NCBI GenBank assembly: GCA_016872555.1
Contig: VGZO01000024.1
Location: forward strand, 1 to 62,789
Source of the DNA: Planctomycetota bacterium
GTDB lineage: Bacteria; Planctomycetota; Planctomycetia; Pirellulales; UBA1268
Direction of reading: 5' to 3'
DNA: 62,789 nt
The stretch's first letter is position 1; each line of letters starts with the position of its first letter. This document shows, in pieces, positions 48,473 to 56,908 of the stretch. The notes below the pieces were generated by a model. That model did not search any database and was not told where the DNA came from. It worked only from the letters and a program-made list of their open reading frames with translations. Made by a program: the position numbers and the translations under genes.

Positions 48473-49108
48473 ATGGAATCCAGCATGGCAGCGCGCAAGG
48501 CGGCACCGCGGCCCGAGTCCGACTCCGAGTCCGAGTCCGAGTCCGAGTCCGACGAGGGGCCGGCCGGCCCGATCGAAATCGCGATCCTCGGCGACCTCGG
48601 CAACCACGAGGGGGAGATCACCGGCAGCCTGATGGGAATCGAGCCCGGCGGCGAATGCATCGTCTACTTCGATTCGCCCGGGGGCAGTCCGTACTGCGCG
48701 ATGTCGCTGGTGTCGCTGATCAAGCTGCGGGGCATCGAGGCCACCGGGATCGTGACCGGCGAGTGTTCGTCGGCGGCACTGTGGCCGTTCGCGGCCTGCA
48801 GCCGCCGCGTGGTCACGCCCTACAGCGTGTTCCTGTTCCACCCGATGAAGTGGCAGAGCGAGGAACACATCGGGATCACCGAGGCGGCGGAATGGTCGCG
48901 GCATTTCGGCCAGCTCGAGAAGGAGATGGACGTCCTTCTCTGCGAGCTGTTTGGCACCGCGGTCGACCTGATCACCGAGTGGATCTGCACCCACCGCTAC
49001 GTGACCGGCCGTGAGATGGTGAAGGCGGGCCTGGCCGAGATGGTCCCCCTCGCGCCCCTGCCCGGACTGGTGCCGGAACGCCAGCCCAGCCCGCACAAGG
49101 GGCGCTGA
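48473..49108 (+). CDS. divergent ClpP-fold (crotonase-like) protease homologue
   Basis: A 211-residue protein. Residues 15-28 are an acidic Ser/Glu repeat. The ClpP fold starts near 33 (IEIAILGDLGNHEGEITGSL). YFDSPGGSPYCAMSL corresponds to the oxyanion region, GECSSAALWPFAAC places the nucleophile at Ser100, and VFLFHPM gives His123. By hand alignment the catalytic Asp of E. coli ClpP (171 of the mature protein) falls at His174 here (THRYVTGREM), so the triad may be altered or a nearby Asp used. No ClpX gene is adjacent. ATG 48473 or 48485 are both possible starts; the ribosome binding site is weak. Confidence 0.8.
   Translation: MESSMAARKAAPRPESDSESESESESDEGPAGPIEIAILGDLGNHEGEITGSLMGIEPGGECIVYFDSPGGSPYCAMSLVSLIKLRGIEATGIVTGECSSAALWPFAACSRRVVTPYSVFLFHPMKWQSEEHIGITEAAEWSRHFGQLEKEMDVLLCELFGTAVDLITEWICTHRYVTGREMVKAGLAEMVPLAPLPGLVPERQPSPHKGR
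48515..48550 (+). repeat. GAGTCC hexanucleotide repeat
   Basis: Six 6-bp units (the second is GACTCC) encode alternating Glu/Asp and Ser at the N-terminus of the ClpP-like protein. Such arrays can change length by slippage without a frameshift. Confidence 0.85.
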
Positions 49109-49229
49109 GCGGCCCCGGCGACGGGGTGACAGCGGCCTGCGGGGCCCCCGGCTGCCGATCGCGGCTATCATGGGGGGCGTGCGGGGGCCGCTTCGCGGCC
49201 CAGCGCTGCACCCCGTCGAGGAATTCGTC

Positions 49230-49802
49230 ATGCGCCCCAGTCGTCTGCCGAGTGTCGCCGCCGTCGTCGCCCTGGCCGTGGTCCCGGTCGCGGCACTGGC
49301 CCAGGATGGCCAGCGTGCCTTCCGCATCGGCGACGGTGCCTTTTCGCTCGAGGCCCCGGCCGGTTGGACACGGGTCCAGCCCAAGTCGACGATCGTCGAG
49401 ACCGAGTTCGCGATCCCGTCGGAGGGAGACGCCCCTGCCGGGCGGATGACGGTAATGGGCGCCGGCGGCAGCGTGCAGGCCAACATCGACCGTTGGTACG
49501 GGCAGTTCACGCAGCCCGACGGCAGCGCCACCAAGGACAAGGCGGTCACCAAGACGGTGAAGATCGCCCAGTGCACGGTGACGATGGTCGACGTCGCCGG
49601 CACCTACAAGGACGCCCCGGCCGGGCCGTTCGCCGGCGGCAAGGCGGTCGACCGTGCCGGCTACCGGATGCTCGCGGCGATCGTCGAGACCCCGGCCGCC
49701 GGCATCTACTTCCTCAAGTTCTATGGCCCTGCGGCCACCGTCTCGAAGCACGCCGACGGCTTCCGGGCGATGGTCGAGGGGCTCGTCCCGGCGGCCCGGT
49801 GA
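49230..49802 (+). CDS. small exported hypothetical protein
   Basis: A 190-residue protein with a clear signal peptide (RLPSVAAVVALAVVPVAALA, cleaved near residue 25). The mature part is a mixed alpha/beta domain (AFRIGDGAFSLEAPAGWTRV, TKTVKIAQCTVTMVDVAGTY, GYRMLAAIVETPAAGIYFLK) that resembles other secreted proteins built on the 'APAGW' opening, of unknown function. One cysteine. ATG 49230 is set by GAGGA upstream and by the signal peptide. It is 9 bp upstream of the ATPase gene and may be co-transcribed with it. Confidence 0.82.
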   Translation: MRPSRLPSVAAVVALAVVPVAALAQDGQRAFRIGDGAFSLEAPAGWTRVQPKSTIVETEFAIPSEGDAPAGRMTVMGAGGSVQANIDRWYGQFTQPDGSATKDKAVTKTVKIAQCTVTMVDVAGTYKDAPAGPFAGGKAVDRAGYRMLAAIVETPAAGIYFLKFYGPAATVSKHADGFRAMVEGLVPAAR

Positions 49803-49811
49803 CCAGCCACG

Positions 49812-51293
49812 ATGCGCATCCAGGAATTCCTCGAACACCACGGTATCGGCGGCAATCCGTTCGCCGAGGAAGACGCCCAGAACGACACCGTCTTCAAGCG
49901 GACCTGCCTCGAGTCGACGTTCCACCCGGCGTGGGACAAGGTCTACGGTGATCCCGACGACCCGAGCACGGCGATCGTGTTCGGGGAGAAGGGCTCCGGG
50001 AAGACGGCGCTCAAGCTGCAGATGGTGCGGCAGTTCGAGCGCCACGCCGCCGACCATCCCGACCGGAAGACGTTCGTCGTCGTGTACGACGACTTCAATC
50101 CGTTCCTCGACCGGTTCATCGGCCGCGTCGGGCCGCGGCGACCGGTCGAGAAGGTGCTCGCCCACTGGAAGCTGTGGGACCACATCGACGCCATCCTCAC
50201 GCTGGCGACGACGCAACTGGTGTCGCAGCTGCTCGATGGCGGCCGCGGCAAGCCGCGCCTCGGGCCGGCCCGGGCCCGCGATCTGGCGCTCCTCGCCGCC
50301 TGCTACGACCAGTCGACCGGAGAGACGTTTCCCTCGCGCTGGGCGCGGTTGCGGCGGCTGGTGGGGTACCGGACGTGGCGGGCGACCTGGCCCTGGTGGC
50401 TGGGCATCATCGTGCTGACGGTGTTTCTCGGAGCGCTGGCCGTGTCGCTCACCAGGGGAGCCGGCTGGGGTGGGATCGTCCCGTCGGGAGCACCGTGGTG
50501 GGTGCCGGTGGCCGTGGTGCTCATCGCCTGGGGGCCGTGGGTCTGGCAGCGGGCACGGGCCTGGTGGACCGCCCGCACGGTGGTCGGCAGCATGCGGACC
50601 GGGAACCGCACCGTCGGCCAGCTGACGCAAGCCCTGGCGCGGATGCCGACGGTGGACCTGGCGGGGCAGCCGCTGCCGCGGCATGCCCGCAGCGACGACC
50701 GCTATGAACTGCTGGCGAAGTTCCAGGGGATCCTCACGAGCCTCGGCTACGGCGGGATGGTGGTGATCGTCGACCGGGTCGACGAGCCGCACGCCATCAA
50801 CGGCCAGGCCGACCGGATGCGGCAACTGGTCTGGCCGTTGCTCGACAACAAGTTCCTCAAGTCGCCGGGGCTGGGCTTCAAGCTCCTCCTCCCCGACGAG
50901 CTGTATCGGTTCATCGAGCGCGAGGACGAGCAGTTCAACCAGCGTGCCAGGCTCGACAAGCAAAACCTCGTGCCCAACCTGGAGTGGACCGGCGAGACGC
51001 TCTACGACATCGCCTCGCAGCGGGTGAAGGCGGCGAGCACGGGCTCGCCCCCGGCGACGCTCGCCCAGCTGTTCGACCCGGCCGTCGACCAGCGCCGCCT
51101 GATCGACGGCCTGCGGACGCTGCGCGTGCCGCGGCACTTGTTCAAGTTCCTCCACCGGCTGTGCGTCGCCCACTGCCACTCGCACACCTCCGAGCAGCCG
51201 GTGTGGACGATCCCGCTGGAGCGCTTCGAGAAGGAACTGGCGGTGTTCCGGCGCGACCAGGAAGCGTTCGACCGGGGGCTCGCCCCGCGCTGA
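49812..51293 (+). CDS. P-loop ATPase with two internal membrane helices
   Basis: A 493-residue protein of a kind I recall as common in planctomycetes. It opens with FLEHHGIGGNPFAEEDAQ, then the Walker A GEKGSGKT at 58-65. Two hydrophobic helices (about 195-213 and 229-246) interrupt the ATPase before a Walker B-like GGMVVIVDRVDE (Asp320, Glu324). Two helices inside a P-loop domain are also seen in KAP-type NTPases, a tentative match. The remaining part is charged and unrecognised. It probably sits on the inner face of the membrane. The stop and the next start share one base (TGATG), so it is tightly coupled to the ApbE-type gene. Confidence 0.82.
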   Translation: MRIQEFLEHHGIGGNPFAEEDAQNDTVFKRTCLESTFHPAWDKVYGDPDDPSTAIVFGEKGSGKTALKLQMVRQFERHAADHPDRKTFVVVYDDFNPFLDRFIGRVGPRRPVEKVLAHWKLWDHIDAILTLATTQLVSQLLDGGRGKPRLGPARARDLALLAACYDQSTGETFPSRWARLRRLVGYRTWRATWPWWLGIIVLTVFLGALAVSLTRGAGWGGIVPSGAPWWVPVAVVLIAWGPWVWQRARAWWTARTVVGSMRTGNRTVGQLTQALARMPTVDLAGQPLPRHARSDDRYELLAKFQGILTSLGYGGMVVIVDRVDEPHAINGQADRMRQLVWPLLDNKFLKSPGLGFKLLLPDELYRFIEREDEQFNQRARLDKQNLVPNLEWTGETLYDIASQRVKAASTGSPPATLAQLFDPAVDQRRLIDGLRTLRVPRHLFKFLHRLCVAHCHSHTSEQPVWTIPLERFEKELAVFRRDQEAFDRGLAPR

Positions 51294-52294
51294 TGGACGC
51301 CGACCTGCACACGCTGGCCGTCGGCCGCGATGCGATGGCCTGCCGGTTCGAAGCGGTGTTCAACGCCGGTGAGCCGGACGATGCGACGCAGCGCGGGATC
51401 GATGCCCTGGAGGTCGTCGAGGCACTCGAAGCGCGGCTCACGATCCACCGCCCGGGAGGAGAGTTGTCGCGGCTCAATGCCGCCGCCGCCGGAGGCTGGC
51501 AGCCGGTCGCCGACGATCTGTTCGCGTTGTTGGAGCGCGCCGACGAATTGTGGCGGCTGACCGACGGTGCGTTCGACATGGCGACCGGGGCGCTGTCGCG
51601 CTGTTGGGGCTTTCTCCGCCGCAGCGGCCGCACGCCCGCGGCCGAGGAACTCGCCGCCGCGCTGGCGGTATCGGGGTGGGGGCGGGTCGAACTCGACCGC
51701 GCTGGCCGTCGGATCCGCTTCACCACCCCCGGGGTGGAGCTCAATCCGGGCGCGATCGGCAAGGGGTATGCCCTCGACCGTGCCGCCGTGGCCCTCGCCG
51801 GCGTGCCGAGCTTCCTCCTCCACGGCGGATCGAGCAGTGTCGTGGCGCGGGGCGTGCAGGGCCCGGCCCTTCCCGGGCGGCGCGGCTGGCGGGTCGGCGT
51901 GCGCCATCCGCTCCGCCCGCAGACGCGCCTCGCGACACTCACGCTCGTCGACCGGGCGCTGGGCACGAGCGGTTCGGGAACGCAGTTCTTCATCGACCGC
52001 GGCCGCCGCCTCGGCCACATCCTCGATCCGCGGTCCGGGTCGCCGGCCGAGGGGGTGCTGTCGGCGACCGTCCTCGCGCCGAGTGCGGCCGACGCCGACG
52101 CCCTGGCGACGGCGGCCTACGTGCTCGGCCCAGCGGGACTCGACCGGATCGCGCCGCCCGGCGGCGCCGTCGCGGCGTTGGTCGCGGTGCCGGCGCGCAC
52201 GGCCGGTGGCGTGCGGGTCGTGACCGCGAATCTGCCTGACAAAGCAGTCGAATGGAGCACCGAGCCGGGGTTGGAGATCATCCGTGCCTCCTGA
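51293..52294 (+). CDS. apbE: ApbE-family FAD:protein FMN transferase
   Basis: A 333-residue protein. ApbE enzymes attach FMN to a Thr of target proteins such as Nqr or Rnf subunits. ELNPGAIGKGYALDRA is the flavin/metal region, FLLHGGSSSVVARG the next glycine block, LGTSGSGTQFF a strand with the metal-binding Ser/Thr, and LGHILDPRSGSPAEG carries the family's HIxDP motif. No signal peptide or lipobox is visible, unlike many ApbE proteins, so it may act in the cytoplasm. The ATG lies on the last base of the ATPase stop. No flavinylation target is adjacent. Confidence 0.9.
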   Translation: MDADLHTLAVGRDAMACRFEAVFNAGEPDDATQRGIDALEVVEALEARLTIHRPGGELSRLNAAAAGGWQPVADDLFALLERADELWRLTDGAFDMATGALSRCWGFLRRSGRTPAAEELAAALAVSGWGRVELDRAGRRIRFTTPGVELNPGAIGKGYALDRAAVALAGVPSFLLHGGSSSVVARGVQGPALPGRRGWRVGVRHPLRPQTRLATLTLVDRALGTSGSGTQFFIDRGRRLGHILDPRSGSPAEGVLSATVLAPSAADADALATAAYVLGPAGLDRIAPPGGAVAALVAVPARTAGGVRVVTANLPDKAVEWSTEPGLEIIRAS

Positions 52295-52399
52295 TCCCGG
52301 GGTGGATCGCTGCTGCCCGGCGCGTTGCGCCGGGGTAGACTCGTGTCGAGGCCAGGATGGTCCGGCCGCCGCTCCCCGCCGCCTGTCACGCTGCCGCAC

Positions 52400-53215
52400 A
52401 TGATCGAGTGGGTCGAGCGGGGTTCCTACCTCGGCATCGTGTTGTTCCTGACCCTGACCGGGATCGGGCTCCCCGTTCCCGAGGAAGTGCCGATCGTCGC
52501 CGCCGGCGTCGCCAGCCGCGCCGGGGCGATCCACTGGTATTACGCCCTCCCCGCCTGCCTCATCGGGGCGTTGCTCGGCGACAGCCTGATGTACGCGATC
52601 GGCCGGTTTTTCGGGGCCCGGATCCTCAAGGAACACCCCTGGTGGTCGGGATTCCTCACGCCGCAGCGCGAACGGACGATCGAGGACCTCATCCAGCGGC
52701 ACGGCATCAAGGCATTTTTCGTGGCCCGGTTCCTCGTCGGGCTGCGCAGCCCGTTCTACCTCACCGCCGGGATACTTCGGGTGAAGTACCGCTGGTTCCT
52801 GTTCGCCGACCTGATCTGTGCGACGGTGGTGATCGGTGGGTTCTTCGGTTTGTCGTATTTCTTCGGCGACCGGATCTTCGGTCTGATCCGCTCGGCCGAG
52901 GCGGGGCTGACGCTCGTCGTCGTGTCGTGCGCCGTCCTCGCCGTGAGCGCGTTTTTCTGGTTCCGCAAGCGGCGGATGCTGCTCCTCGACCAGGATCCAG
53001 AGAGGCTCTTCGAGAACCGTGAGCTGATCTTCGGCCCGGCCGCCGACCGGATCACCGACGGGATCGGGTTCGACCCCGGCCGGACCCACGCGGCCGACGA
53101 CGGGGGCACGGGAGACGATGCCGCGGCAACGCTCGACGGTGCCCGCGGGGACGTGGCCAACGGCCGCGCCGACCACCGCGGCGGGCAATCGCTGCCGCGA
53201 CTGCCGCTGGAGTGA
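52400..53215 (+). CDS. DedA/SNARE-associated family membrane protein
   Basis: A 271-residue protein. LFLTLTGIGLPVPEEVPIVA holds the conserved acid and Pro pair of DedA proteins, followed by GALLGDSLMYAIGRFFGARI (the conserved Gly-Asp helix) and FFVARFLVGLRSPFYLTAGI, the Arg-containing core. Four to six membrane helices follow, then a hydrophilic tail from about 200 that is longer than usual. DedA proteins flip or carry lipid intermediates such as undecaprenyl phosphate; this fits loosely with uppP 1.5 kb downstream. ATG 52400 begins at MIEWVERGSY, the normal family start; an upstream ATG at 52325 adds basic noise. Confidence 0.9.
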   Translation: MIEWVERGSYLGIVLFLTLTGIGLPVPEEVPIVAAGVASRAGAIHWYYALPACLIGALLGDSLMYAIGRFFGARILKEHPWWSGFLTPQRERTIEDLIQRHGIKAFFVARFLVGLRSPFYLTAGILRVKYRWFLFADLICATVVIGGFFGLSYFFGDRIFGLIRSAEAGLTLVVVSCAVLAVSAFFWFRKRRMLLLDQDPERLFENRELIFGPAADRITDGIGFDPGRTHAADDGGTGDDAAATLDGARGDVANGRADHRGGQSLPRLPLE

Positions 53216-53375
53216 CACCGGCGCCGAACCATCGGCCTCGTTCTGGGCGGTCGTGGCGGTCGTGACGGTGGTGCGGGCGGGCTGCGCCGCGCGGCAGGGC
53301 CTGACGGCTGCGGTGAGTTTGCCGGCGTGACGGAGCGACCTAGGTTCTGACGGTGACATTCCGTCGGAGCCTGGC

Positions 53376-54803
53376 ATGGCGTCTTCTCGCACCTCCCCGC
53401 GCGGCCCCGGTCGCGTGCTCGTCGTCGACGACGACCGCCGCGCTGCTTCGGCGCTGGCGGAGTGGCTGTGCCGCACCGGCTGGCACGCCCGCGCGGCTGG
53501 ATCGCGCGGCGAGGCCGAGCGCCTCGTCGGCCGCTGGTCCTGCGACGTGTGTGTGATCGACGGTGGGCTGCCCGACGCGCCGGCGCTGCTCGCGGCGTTG
53601 GCCCGTGCCTTGCCCGCAGCCGCCACGCTCGTGATCCGCACCGCCACCGGCCCCGATGCGACTGAGTCGGGGGCCGACGCCGTCGTCGGTCCGCTGCCGG
53701 CCGACGCCGATCTCGAGGCGGGGATCAGCGCCGCCCGCGAAGCCGCCCGGCTCCGCGGAAAGACGCATGCCGCTCCGACCGCAACGCCGCTCGGACGCGA
53801 TCCGGTCTTCCGCCAGGCCTTCGAGACCGCGCTCCGGATTGCGGCGACCGATGCCACGGTGCTCGTCACCGGCGAGAGCGGCACCGGCAAGTCGCTGCTG
53901 GCGCGGGCGATCCACGCCGCCAGCCGGCGCGCCGCGCGGCCGCTGGTGGAGGTGTCGTGCGGGAGCCTCGCCGACGGCCTTCTTGACAGCGAGTTGTTCG
54001 GCCACGTCGCCGGGGCGTTCACCGGCGCGGTGGCCGACCGCCCGGGCCGGTTCGTCGAGGCCGACGGGGGCACCATCTTCCTCGACGAGATCGCCACGGC
54101 GTCGCCGGCGCTGCAGGTGAGGCTGCTGCGCGTCCTCCAGGAACGGCGGCTGGAGCCGGTCGGCAGCGGCCGGACCCGCACCGTCGACACGCGCGTGATC
54201 CTCGCGACCCACGAGGATCTCGAGGCCCTGGTGGCGGCGGGGCGGTTCCGCGCCGACCTGTTCTGGCGGGTCAACGTGGTGTCGATCGACCTGCCGCCGC
54301 TGCGCGCGCGGCCCGACGACGTTGCCGTGCTGGCCGACCACTTCCGCACCGCCGCCGCCGCCCGGGCCGGACGCGAATCGCTCGGTTTCACGGCGGCGGC
54401 CCTGGCGGCGCTGGCCCGCTACCCCTGGCCGGGCAACGTCCGCGAATTGGAGCACGCCGTGCAGCGCGCGGTGTTCCTCGGCCGGTCGCCGTTGATCGAT
54501 GTCGCCGACCTGCCGCCGGCGATCGCCGCTGCCGGCGGTGGCCAACGTCCGGGGGCGCTCCGCGAGGCGTTGTTCGATCCCGAGCGCCGGCTGATCCTCG
54601 AGGCGCTCGAGCGCCACGGCTGGCGGCGCGACGCCGCCGCGCGGCACCTGGGAATCAACCGCACCGCGCTCTACAAGAAGCTCAAGCGATTGGGGATGGA
54701 TCCGCGTTCGCTGCCGCCGCCGGGGAGCCCCGCCGCCGCCGGCTCCGGGAGCCGCCCGGCCGCAAGCAGCGCCGCCAGGAGCGCGGCGAGCAGGAGCCGG
54801 TAG
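53376..54803 (+). CDS. NtrC-type sigma-54 response regulator with weakened receiver
   Basis: A 475-residue protein. The receiver (about 13-120) has VLVVDDD and a phospho-acceptor candidate Asp62 in VCVIDGGLP, but the conserved Lys (usually in a 'KP' pair) is replaced: DAVVGPLP. The AAA+ domain has GESGTGKS at 166-173, GAFTGA at 213-218 for sigma-54 contact and TIFLDEI at 233-239. The C-terminal helix-turn-helix is AARHLGINRTALYKKLKRLG. It should activate sigma-54 promoters. The start has GGAG six bases upstream. Its last 133 bp overlap uppP on the other strand; the final 40 residues are Pro/Ser/Ala-rich. Confidence 0.9.
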   Translation: MASSRTSPRGPGRVLVVDDDRRAASALAEWLCRTGWHARAAGSRGEAERLVGRWSCDVCVIDGGLPDAPALLAALARALPAAATLVIRTATGPDATESGADAVVGPLPADADLEAGISAAREAARLRGKTHAAPTATPLGRDPVFRQAFETALRIAATDATVLVTGESGTGKSLLARAIHAASRRAARPLVEVSCGSLADGLLDSELFGHVAGAFTGAVADRPGRFVEADGGTIFLDEIATASPALQVRLLRVLQERRLEPVGSGRTRTVDTRVILATHEDLEALVAAGRFRADLFWRVNVVSIDLPPLRARPDDVAVLADHFRTAAAARAGRESLGFTAAALAALARYPWPGNVRELEHAVQRAVFLGRSPLIDVADLPPAIAAAGGGQRPGALREALFDPERRLILEALERHGWRRDAAARHLGINRTALYKKLKRLGMDPRSLPPPGSPAAAGSGSRPAASSAARSAASRSR

Positions 54804-55600
54804 GCGACGAACGGCCACAGCGTCCGCGTCGCGAGGAGCCGCAGCAGCCAGCGGATCGAGAGAAAGCCGACCAGCGCCGCTGTCGCCGTGCCCCAGATCA
54901 TCGCGGCGCGGGCGTCGGGGGATCCGAGGATCGCCGCGCGCTCTTCGACCGCCTCGAGCACCGCGGCCGCGGTGATCGCCGGCAGCGACAACAGGAACGA
55001 GAACCGCGCCGCGGTCGCCCGGTCGAGTCCCGCGAACATGCCCGTCGCGATCGTGATCCCGCTCCGCGACGTGCCCGGGAGCAGCGCCAGCGCCTGGGCG
55101 CAGCCCATCGCGAGCGTGTCGCGGAAGGTCACCGCGTCGAGGCCGTGACGACCGTGTTGGCCGTGGCCGGCGCGGCGGCGGGCGACGATCTCGGCCGCGG
55201 CCATCACCACCGTGGCCCCGACGAGGGCGGCGATGATCGACTCCAGCGACCGCAGCGGGCCCTTGATGAGGTCCTTGAACAGCAGCCCGCAGACGACGAT
55301 CGGCACGGTGCCGACGACGATCGCCAGGGCCGTCCGGGATTCGGGGTTGGCCAACGGGCGGCCGCTGGCCAGCGCCGTCAGGCAGCCGCCGGCGAGGCGG
55401 CGCAGGTCGCGCCACATGACCGCCACCACCGCCGCCAGGGTGCCGAGCTGGATGACCGCCGAAAACGCCCCGCCGGGGTCCCCCCGGCCGAGCAGGGCGG
55501 GCACGATCCGCAGGTGCGCGGTGCTCGAGATCGGCAGGAACTCGGTCAGCCCCTGGACGATCCCGAGGATCACTGCATCGAGGATCGTGAGGCTGCTCAT
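54671..55600 (-). CDS. uppP: undecaprenyl-diphosphate phosphatase
   Basis: A 309-residue inner-membrane enzyme (BacA/UppP) that recycles the undecaprenyl carrier needed for peptidoglycan and glycans. GLTEFLPISSTAHL at about 17-30 and LLPGTSRSG near 173-181 are the two catalytic signatures. About eight helices fit the normal fold. The length is slightly above the usual 270 because of an Arg/His-rich loop (about 141-156) and a Gly/Pro-rich tail. It runs opposite to the NtrC-type gene and overlaps its 3' end by 133 bp. ATG 55600 is the family start (LDAVILGIVQG). Confidence 0.95.
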   Translation of the reverse strand: MSSLTILDAVILGIVQGLTEFLPISSTAHLRIVPALLGRGDPGGAFSAVIQLGTLAAVVAVMWRDLRRLAGGCLTALASGRPLANPESRTALAIVVGTVPIVVCGLLFKDLIKGPLRSLESIIAALVGATVVMAAAEIVARRRAGHGQHGRHGLDAVTFRDTLAMGCAQALALLPGTSRSGITIATGMFAGLDRATAARFSFLLSLPAITAAAVLEAVEERAAILGSPDARAAMIWGTATAALVGFLSIRWLLRLLATRTLWPFVAYRLLLAALLAALLAAGRLPEPAAAGLPGGGSERGSIPNRLSFL

Positions 55601-55853
55601 GGCGGATCATGGCGGACGGAGGGAGCCGGGGCCGGAGAGCGAGGGCGGAGGAGGGGGTCTGGATCTTCCCTCGCCTGACGGCGGAGAGCATAATGCCCCA
55701 TCCGCCGCTCCCCAGCCAGTTGGCCATGGCAGCCGTCATCGTCGACGGTTGCCACCCGATCGACACCAGGCGCCCCACCGGGTGCCGGAGTCGACGGACG
55801 CCGCATCGTGTGGGGGCGGGCCTTTCAACCGTCTGCCAGGAGTCGTTCGCCGC

Positions 55854-56822
55854 ATGTTCCGCAATCTCAGCACCGTCGGCCTGCCCCTGTCCGGCCGTCC
55901 CAGCGAGCTCATCGAATTGGCCCTCTCGTTCGGCTTCGACGGGATGGACATCGACATCGTCGATTTCCAGCGGCAGGCGGAAATCTTCGGTGTCGAGCAC
56001 GCCCGCCGGTTGATGGTCAGCGCCCGGCTGAAATCGGGCGTGTTCCAGATTCCCGTCACGCTCGACACCCACGACGAGCGGTTCGACGCGCAGGTGAAGG
56101 AGCTCGGCAAGCGGATGGAGTTGGCACGGGCCACCGAGCTGTCGCGGGCCGTCGTGCCCGTGGCCCCGGGCAGCGACAAGCATTCGTTCAAGGACTTCTT
56201 CGAGTTGCACCGCAGCCGGTTGAACACCCTCGGCGATCTCGCCGCCTCCCACGGCATCCAGGTCGGGCTGGTGTTGGTGCCGGAGACCGAGCTCCGTGCC
56301 GGTCAGTCGCTGCAATTCATCCACACCTACGAGGGCCTGATCGGTCTGGTGGCGGCTTCGCACCCGGCGATCGGTGTCGTCGTCGATGGCTGGGCGCTGG
56401 CGGTGACCGGCGAGCCGTTGTCGATCATCGGGCAGATCCCCGCCGGAAAAATCGTCGAGGTGCGGCTCTCCGACGCTCCGCGTGAGACGCCCGGAGCGGA
56501 GCTCCATCCCGGCCAACGATTGATGCCCGGGGAGACAGGGGTTGTCGACTCGGCCGCGATTCTCGCGGCGGCCCGTGACGCCGGCTTCGATGGCCCGGTG
56601 ACGCCGTGGGCCGATCGGCAAACGCTCGTCGGCCGGGGGCGCGAGAAGATCGTGCGCCTCTCTGGCGACCGCCTCGATGCGGCGTGGCGCGCCGCCGGTC
56701 TGCCGATCACACCGCGCTGGTTCGCACCGGTCGTCCGCGAACCGGGGCGGATCGGCGACGAGGGGGGCCCGGCCCCGGTCCCCGGCAGCGGCGCGGTGCC
56801 GAGCCGCGGCCCGGCGACCTGA
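55854..56822 (+). CDS. TIM-barrel sugar-phosphate isomerase/epimerase-like protein
   Basis: A 322-residue barrel. LALSFGFDGMDIDIVDFQRQ is the opening strand-helix. RAVVPVAPGSDKHS, VGLVLVPETELR, GVVVDGWALAVTG and VEVRLSDAP follow in the order of xylose-isomerase-like proteins, with Glu and Asp in positions used for metal binding in that superfamily, though several usual His residues are absent. No signal peptide. The C-terminal 30 residues are Pro/Gly-rich. ATG 55854 has CAGGAG upstream and begins at MFRNLSTVGLPLSGRP, a plausible start. Substrate unknown; divergent from uppP. Confidence 0.82.
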   Translation: MFRNLSTVGLPLSGRPSELIELALSFGFDGMDIDIVDFQRQAEIFGVEHARRLMVSARLKSGVFQIPVTLDTHDERFDAQVKELGKRMELARATELSRAVVPVAPGSDKHSFKDFFELHRSRLNTLGDLAASHGIQVGLVLVPETELRAGQSLQFIHTYEGLIGLVAASHPAIGVVVDGWALAVTGEPLSIIGQIPAGKIVEVRLSDAPRETPGAELHPGQRLMPGETGVVDSAAILAAARDAGFDGPVTPWADRQTLVGRGREKIVRLSGDRLDAAWRAAGLPITPRWFAPVVREPGRIGDEGGPAPVPGSGAVPSRGPAT

Positions 56823-56908
56823 GCTTTGGCCCCGTTGGCCTCCGCTCCTTCCACGGCCTCTACGGCGGTCGATCCCGCTCGGCCCGCGGGAGGTGGGGTG
56901 TCGGGGCG

